From: Halonatronum saccharophilum DSM 13868
Lineage (GTDB): Bacteria; Bacillota; Halanaerobiia; Halobacteroidales; Halobacteroidaceae
NCBI RefSeq assembly: GCF_000517025.1
Contig: NZ_KI912094.1
Coordinates: 656,291-720,290 of the forward strand
DNA length: 64,000 bases
Direction of reading: 5' to 3'
Shown here: positions 56,657 through 64,000 of the stretch, in pieces
How positions within the stretch are numbered: the stretch's first letter is position 1
Layout: each line of letters opens with the position of its first letter
Position numbers and translations under genes: made by a program
Notes under the pieces: model-generated
The model's input: the letters and a program-made list of their open reading frames with translations, nothing else
Databases searched by the model: none
Told to the model about the DNA's origin: nothing

Positions 56657-57772
56657 TTGTTTTTATCTCAACTTTACTTAAAGGACTATAGAAATTATAA
56701 ACAAGAACACTTAAAGTTTAATCCGAATTTAAATTTAATAATAGGATCCAATGCACAGGGTAAGACTAATATTTTAGAGTCAATCTACCTTTTAGGGACA
56801 GGAGGATCTCATCGGAGTAATATAGACTCTGAGCTAATAAAGTGGGATTCTAAATCTTTTTATGTAAAAGGGGAGTTAATAAAAAGAGAGCAGAGTTATA
56901 AGTTGGAGTTAAGTTTAAATAATAAAGAAAAACTTGTAAAAGTAAATACAAATAGATTAAAAAGGATTAGTGACCTAGTAGGTTATCTTAACGTAGTAAT
57001 CTTCTCACCAGAAGATTTAAATTTAGTTAAAGGTAGCCCAAGCTTAAGAAGAAAATTTATTGATTTAGAGATATCACAGATAAGCTCTTATTACAAACAT
57101 CAACTTAGTAAATATAAAGAGGTACTAAAGCATAGAAATAACCTGTTAAAAGATATTAGAGAAAAAAAGGGGTCTAAAGAGGTATTAGAAATTTTAAATA
57201 CTCAATTAACAGATTTAGGTGCTAAGATTATAGTTAAACGTATTGATTCACTAAATAAGTTATCAATACTTGCTAAGTTAATTCAAAGAAGAATAACCAA
57301 TGGAGTTGAGAACTTAGAGTTAAAGTATGATAGTAAATTAGATATAGATAATCAAAGCTCTTATGAAGATATAAAACAAGAATTAATTAGATTACTTAAG
57401 AAGAAAGAGGAGAGAGATATCTATAGAGGGGTTACAACTGTTGGCCCACATAGAGATGATATCTCTTTAATCGTTAATGATATAGATATAAGAAAGTATG
57501 GTTCACAAGGTCAGCAAAGAACTACAGCCTTAGCTTTAAAGCTATCGGAGTTAGAATTTATGAAAGCAGAGATAGGAGAGTATCCTATCTTATTGCTGGA
57601 TGATGTCTTTTCTGAACTTGATTATAATCGAAGAAGTCACCTTTTAGATGTGGTTCAAGATAAGATTCAGACCTTTATTACAAGTACTGATCTAAAGGGG
57701 TTAGGTAAGATTAATTCTAATTATAATCTATTTAAAATTAAGAATGGTTCAGTTATGAAGGAGGAAAGATGA
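56657..57772 (+). CDS. recF: DNA replication/repair protein RecF
   Basis: 371 residues, SMC-like ATPase for gap repair. Seen: LYLKDYRNYKQEHLKFNPNLNLIIGSNAQGKTNILESIYLL (in parts; Walker A GSNAQGKTN), FSPEDLNLVKGSPSLRRKFID, GVTTVGPHRDDISL, KYGSQGQQRTTALALKLSEL (signature), YPILLLDDVFSELD (Walker B). Start is TTG 56657, matching the family N-terminus, though the ribosome site AAGGGG is 13 bases away. Stop overlaps the next ATG. Confidence 0.96.
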   Translation: MFLSQLYLKDYRNYKQEHLKFNPNLNLIIGSNAQGKTNILESIYLLGTGGSHRSNIDSELIKWDSKSFYVKGELIKREQSYKLELSLNNKEKLVKVNTNRLKRISDLVGYLNVVIFSPEDLNLVKGSPSLRRKFIDLEISQISSYYKHQLSKYKEVLKHRNNLLKDIREKKGSKEVLEILNTQLTDLGAKIIVKRIDSLNKLSILAKLIQRRITNGVENLELKYDSKLDIDNQSSYEDIKQELIRLLKKKEERDIYRGVTTVGPHRDDISLIVNDIDIRKYGSQGQQRTTALALKLSELEFMKAEIGEYPILLLDDVFSELDYNRRSHLLDVVQDKIQTFITSTDLKGLGKINSNYNLFKIKNGSVMKEER

Positions 57773-58632
57773 GCGATTCAATTGGAATAATATTGGATAA
57801 GACCTTAAATAAACTTGGCTTTTCAAAAAAGGTAAAAGAGGCTAGAGTGCTTGATTTATGGGCTGAAGTAATAGGAGATAAGATCAGAAAACACACCCAG
57901 GCTAAATATATAAATAAGGGTGTCTTATTTGTTGTAGTAGATAACCCAGTTTGGGCCCATCAATTGTTGTTTATGAAAAAAGATTTTATAAGTAAAATAA
58001 ATAAACTCTTAAAGAGTAACCTTGTGAAGGACATAAGGTTTCAATCTGGTAAAATTACTCACAAAGAAAATTTTAAAGATGATTATTTTGATTATACTAA
58101 AGTGAAACTAAATGATGATGAACTTTTAGAAGTTGAAAAAGATTGTGGATATATAGGGGATTTAGATTTAAAAGAAAAGATCAGTAAAGTATTGATTAAA
58201 GATAAAAAATTAAGAAAATGGAAGAAAGAAAATAACTGGTTGGAATGTTCTTTGTGCTCAACTCTCATACCTAAAGATATGGACAAGTGCCCTGTTTGCC
58301 AAATTAAAGAAGAAAAGTTGGATAAAGATAAGGTAAGAGATATAATATATGAGATGCCTTGGTTAGGTTATGAAGATCTTATGAATATATATCCGATACC
58401 ATCAAAGAGTGAATTTGAAAATATAAAAAAAGATTTAATAAAAGATATCAAAGAGGAGATAGATGTTATGGCGATTGATACTCTAAAGGGTAAGAAGGGT
58501 AGCAGAAATATAAAGGTATTAATACAAAAGTATGTAATGCTTGAGACATCAATTGGGCCAAACAATTTAAATAAAAGGATTATAGAGAAGGTAATTGGCA
58601 AAAAATATATGCACGTATATAATCAATTGTAA
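57769..58632 (+). CDS. DciA-like (DUF721) protein with zinc ribbon
   Basis: 287 residues. Residues 1-95 are DUF721/DciA-like: GIILDKTLNKLGFSKKVKEA, LDLWAEVIGDKIRKHTQAKY, GVLFVVVDNPVWAHQLLFMK, IRFQSGKI. After a charged linker, Cys160, Cys163, Cys174 and Cys177 (ECSLCSTLIPKDMDKCPVC) form a probable zinc ribbon, and a helical C-terminal part of about 100 residues follows. DciA loads the replicative helicase in bacteria lacking DnaC/DnaI. ATG overlaps the recF stop (ATGA). The C-terminal extension is not part of standard DciA. Confidence 0.82.
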   Translation: MSDSIGIILDKTLNKLGFSKKVKEARVLDLWAEVIGDKIRKHTQAKYINKGVLFVVVDNPVWAHQLLFMKKDFISKINKLLKSNLVKDIRFQSGKITHKENFKDDYFDYTKVKLNDDELLEVEKDCGYIGDLDLKEKISKVLIKDKKLRKWKKENNWLECSLCSTLIPKDMDKCPVCQIKEEKLDKDKVRDIIYEMPWLGYEDLMNIYPIPSKSEFENIKKDLIKDIKEEIDVMAIDTLKGKKGSRNIKVLIQKYVMLETSIGPNNLNKRIIEKVIGKKYMHVYNQL

Positions 58633-58645
58633 GGGAGGAATAGAA

Positions 58646-60843
<2,198 letters not shown>

Positions 60844-60853
60844 GAGGATTTTT

Positions 60854-63277
60854 ATGCTAGAATTAGAGAACGATAGAATCAAACCGGTAGATATTGAAGA
60901 TGAAATGCAAGAAGCCTATATTGACTACGCTATGAGTGTAATAGTTTCAAGAGCAATACCAGATGTAAGAGATGGGTTAAAGCCGGTTCATAGGCGTATT
61001 CTTTATGCAATGAATGATATTGGTCTAAGACCTCCAAAATCTCATAAGAAATCAGCTAGAATAGTTGGAGAGGTCTTGGGTAAATATCATCCTCATGGAG
61101 ATACAGCAGTTTATGATACTATGGTAAGAATGGCTCAAGACTTCTCATATAGATATCCATTAGTAGATGGACATGGTAACTTTGGTTCAGTTGATGGAGA
61201 TTCTGCAGCAGCAATGCGTTATACAGAAGCTAGGATGGATAAAATAACAATAGAATTATTATCAGATATTAATAAAGAGACAGTAGATTTTGTTGATAAC
61301 TTTGATGGAAGTCTAAAGGAACCAAAGGTTCTGCCAGCAAGAATACCAAACCTATTGGTAAATGGAACTTCTGGTATAGCTGTAGGTATGAGTACTAATA
61401 TTCCTCCTCATAACCTTGGAGAGGTTGTTGATGGAGTTATAGAAATAATAGAGAACCCAGATATTGAAACTAATCAATTAATGAAGATAATAAAAGGTCC
61501 AGACTTTCCAACTGGTGGAATAATTATGGGGAGAAAGGCGATAAAGCAGTATTTTGAAACTGGGCGAGGGAAGATAAAGGTTAGAGCAAAGACAGAAATT
61601 GAAGAAATGAAAAATGATAAGTCTAGAATAATCATTACAGAACTACCTTATCAAGTTAATAAAGCAAAGTTAGTAGAGAAAATTGCAGATTTAGTAAGAG
61701 ATAACAAAGTTGAAGGAATAACAGATTTAAGAGATGAATCAGACAGAAGAGGTATGAGAGTTGTTATTGAGCTTAAAAGAGGAATTAACCCTAATATAGT
61801 ACTTAATCGTTTATATAAATATACTAGATTAAAAGTTACCTTTGGAACAATTATGCTGTCTTTGGTAGATGGTGAACCAAAAGTTTTAGGTGTAAAGGAT
61901 GTATTAAAATATTATCTAGAACATCAAAAAGATGTTATTACAAGAAGAACTCAATATGATTTGAATAAAGCTCAAAATAGAGCTCATATATTGGAAGGAT
62001 TCAAAATCGCTTTAGATAATATTGATAGAGTAATAAAGATAATTCGTGCTGCAGATGATTCATCATCAGCTCAAGAAAGTTTGATGAGTGAGTTTGGGTT
62101 CTCAGAAAAGCAAGCTAAAGCAATTTTAGATATGAGATTGAATAGGTTAACTAACTTAGAAAGAAATAAGATTGACGATGAGTATGATGGATTACAAAAA
62201 GATATAAGTTATTTCAAATCTATTTTAAATAGCGAAGAAAAATTACTAAATATTATTAAAGAAGAGCTATTAGAATTAAAGGACAAATATAATGATGATA
62301 GAAGAACAGAGATTACAGATGAAATTATTGACTTAGAAGTAGAAGACCTTATTCCAGAAGAAGATATAGTCATTACTTTAACTAAGGGTGGATATATTAA
62401 AAGAATTCTATTAGATACTTATAAGAATCAACATCGTGGTGGTAAAGGAATAATTGGAATCAAGACTAAAGAAGGAGATATGGTACAGGATATCTATACT
62501 ACATCGACTCATAATCATATATTATTTTTTACTGATAAGGGTAGGATGTATAGATTAAAGGGGTATCAAATACCTGAAGGTGGAAGACAAGCTCGTGGAA
62601 CAGCGATTATCAATTTACTCGATATAGAGAATGATGAGAATATAACTACAGTTATTCCAATAGCAGATTTTGAAGATGATAAGTACTTGCTTATGGCTAC
62701 AAAGAGTGGGATTGTTAAGAAGAGTAGCTTAGAAGAATATAATACAAATTATACAGGATTAATTGCATTAACATTAGATGATGATGATGAATTAATTGAT
62801 GTTAAGATTACTGATGGTAATCAAGATATTATTTTAGGTACTCAAAATGGTTTAGCAATTCGTTTTCCTGAAGATGATGTGAGGTCAATTGGAAGATCAG
62901 CTAGAGGAGTAAAAGGAATTGACCTACAAGAAGAAGATAAAGTTATAGGTTTAGATACAATTGAAGAAGAAAAAGAAGTTTTAGTTATTACAGATAAGGG
63001 TTATGGAAAGAGAACCCCTACTATAAAATATAGGACTCAAACCAGAGGGGGTAAAGGTTTAATAACTCTTAATAGAACTGAGAATAATGGTAATCTAATT
63101 GATATTAAGGTTATTGATGATAGTAATGAAATAATGATAATCACTTGGGAAGGTATACTATTAAGGACTTCGATTTCTGAGATATCTCTAACAGGTAGAA
63201 ATACACAAGGGGTAAAAGTGATTAGCCTCAATAAAGGTGATAAGGTTGCATCTATAGGATATATAGATAAAGACTAG
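60854..63277 (+). CDS. gyrA: DNA gyrase subunit A
   Basis: 807 residues. [32 protein letters not shown] (parts), [45 protein letters not shown] (parts; catalytic Tyr in RYTEARM), then the coiled coil with [11 protein letters not shown] and the C-terminal beta-pinwheel with [25 protein letters not shown] (GyrA-box-like) and RARGTAI-type [11 protein letters not shown]. The residues of the quinolone region (GDTAVYD) are wild-type-like. ATG after AGGAGG, 10 bp after gyrB. Confidence 0.97.
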   Translation: MLELENDRIKPVDIEDEMQEAYIDYAMSVIVSRAIPDVRDGLKPVHRRILYAMNDIGLRPPKSHKKSARIVGEVLGKYHPHGDTAVYDTMVRMAQDFSYRYPLVDGHGNFGSVDGDSAAAMRYTEARMDKITIELLSDINKETVDFVDNFDGSLKEPKVLPARIPNLLVNGTSGIAVGMSTNIPPHNLGEVVDGVIEIIENPDIETNQLMKIIKGPDFPTGGIIMGRKAIKQYFETGRGKIKVRAKTEIEEMKNDKSRIIITELPYQVNKAKLVEKIADLVRDNKVEGITDLRDESDRRGMRVVIELKRGINPNIVLNRLYKYTRLKVTFGTIMLSLVDGEPKVLGVKDVLKYYLEHQKDVITRRTQYDLNKAQNRAHILEGFKIALDNIDRVIKIIRAADDSSSAQESLMSEFGFSEKQAKAILDMRLNRLTNLERNKIDDEYDGLQKDISYFKSILNSEEKLLNIIKEELLELKDKYNDDRRTEITDEIIDLEVEDLIPEEDIVITLTKGGYIKRILLDTYKNQHRGGKGIIGIKTKEGDMVQDIYTTSTHNHILFFTDKGRMYRLKGYQIPEGGRQARGTAIINLLDIENDENITTVIPIADFEDDKYLLMATKSGIVKKSSLEEYNTNYTGLIALTLDDDDELIDVKITDGNQDIILGTQNGLAIRFPEDDVRSIGRSARGVKGIDLQEEDKVIGLDTIEEEKEVLVITDKGYGKRTPTIKYRTQTRGGKGLITLNRTENNGNLIDIKVIDDSNEIMIITWEGILLRTSISEISLTGRNTQGVKVISLNKGDKVASIGYIDKD

Positions 63278-63289
63278 GTCATATTTAAT

Positions 63290-63315
63290 AAAGAAGTGCT
63301 TTAAAGCACTTCTTT
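63290..63315 (+). terminator. Terminator after gyrA
   Basis: Perfect palindrome AAAGAAGTGCTTT / AAAGCACTTCTTT followed by ATTTTAG. Ends the dnaA-gyrA arm before the IS30 remnant. Confidence 0.82.
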
Positions 63316-63429
63316 ATTTTAGTAATTAAAAATCTACAAATAGATTAATTATTATATAAAAAAGCAAAAATAAAAAAATAATTGGAACATTGTATAATTA
63401 AATGCACGGATAGTGCAAAAAATAAATGA

Positions 63430-63497
63430 CACATATGAATACCTCATATATAATGTTAAATAACCACAAATAACATAAAGTGAGGTATTGATATGTG
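63430..63497. repeat. Inverted repeat before IS30-type transposase
   Basis: CACATATGAATACCTCA (63430-63446) and TGAGGTATTGATATGTG (63481-63497) are complements with one mismatch; the right arm covers the transposase ATG. It may be part of the element end or a control hairpin. Confidence 0.6.
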
Positions 63498-64000
63498 CCA
63501 AGATAATTATAACACAAATGAGAACAAAGGTAAACACTTAAAATGGGAAGATAGAAAAGTAATAGAACACTTGTATAATCAACAAAACAAGTCTCCCAAA
63601 GAGATTGCACAAGAGTTAGGTAGACATAGAACTACAATAAGCAGAGAGGTTAAAAAAGGCAAAATAGAGCTATTAAATTGGGACTATACAATTAGAATAG
63701 AATATGATGCATTAAAGGCTCAAAAGGTATATGATCAAAATGCTACAGCTAAAGGAGCTAAAATAAAATAGGTAAAGATCACAGGTTAGCTGAGTTTATA
63801 GAGGAAAAATCAAAGATAAGTATTCTCCAGAAGTAATTGCAGATATGATAAAAAATAGTAGAAGATTTTGAAATAGAATTACATTGGAAGACTATCTATA
63901 ATTATATAGATAAAGGCATCCTATTTGTAAGTAGAGAAGAGTTGACCTATGGTAATTATAAAAAGTCTAAAAAAGACAAAAGAAGAAAGAAAAAGAATAC
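63493..64000 (+). pseudogene. IS30-family transposase, frameshifted, cut by window end
   Basis: The first 92 codons (63493-63771) give the HTH region: KHLKWEDRKVIEHLYNQQ, SPKEIAQELGRHRTTISREVKKG, AKGAKIK. The protein then continues in other frames: IGKDHRLAEFIEEK, then KDKYSPEVIADMIKN, then EDFEIELHWKTIYNYIDKG and LFVSREELTYGNYKKSKKDKRR (parts). Three shifts, each at or near an A-run (about 63765, 63809, 63855). The element lies just after gyrA. It is probably dead; programmed frameshifting would not explain three shifts. The 3' end is outside. Confidence 0.88.

Overview
The window is the replication-origin region of an AT-rich, strictly fermentative, endospore-forming anaerobe of the Gram-positive (Firmicutes) lineage. 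Pointers are LonC and YyaC (found in spore formers), pyruvate formate-lyase, the [FeFe]-hydrogenase maturases HydE/F/G, and the order dnaA-dnaN-rlbA-recF-remB-gyrB-gyrA. My best guess, from memory of gene content only, is the Halanaerobiales (Orenia/Halobacteroides-like). No rRNA or tRNA gene was recognised.

Layout. oriC lies at about 53.34-55.22 kb as two DnaA-box clusters flanking dnaA, the second ending in six CTA repeats (DnaA-trio) and an AT-rich stretch. Everything to the right is on +, and nearly everything to the left is on - (the exception is yyaC), so genes run away from the origin. Right arm: dnaA, dnaN, rlbA, recF, a DciA-like helicase-loader candidate with a zinc ribbon, remB, gyrB, gyrA, then a frameshifted IS30-type transposase cut by the window end. 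Left arm, from the origin outward: rnpA-yidD-yidC-jag-mnmE-mnmG-mnmG-rsmG (rpmH is missing), a small exported protein, parA-parB, hydG, hydE-hydF-cysteine desulfurase, DUF554, M23 peptidase-bactofilin-GNAT, yyaC, ykvI, alr-mscS, DUF951, ychF, rpsF-ssb-rpsR, MazG-like, YybS-like, rplI-lonC-dnaB, an agr-type quorum-sensing locus, purB2-purA, pflB-pflA, a lipoprotein, and a nine-gene purine operon (purDKEBCFMNH) ending in a strong terminator. A partial RhuM-family gene sits at the left edge.

How it works together. The purine operon is headed by a leader with a guanine aptamer directly followed by a PRPP (ykkC-2b type) aptamer and a terminator: guanine should shut it off and PRPP should override. 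purSQL are absent from the operon. A second adenylosuccinate lyase is paired with purA, suggesting separate enzymes for the IMP and AMP branches. The agr locus has a membrane protein and a short GHKL kinase as separate, translationally coupled genes, AgrB with a consensus promoter, and a 40-residue AgrD-like peptide whose ring position holds Ser rather than Cys; no LytTR regulator is nearby.

Structure beyond genes. The heptamer GGGCCAA/TTGGCCC is strikingly common (about 60 copies counted by eye, both orientations, in genes and in RNA elements), a HIP1-like pattern. Several families of short palindromic repeats fill the purine-operon spacers; one copy sits inside a peripheral stem of the PRPP aptamer, and a 148-bp inverted-repeat element occurs twice with the same length.
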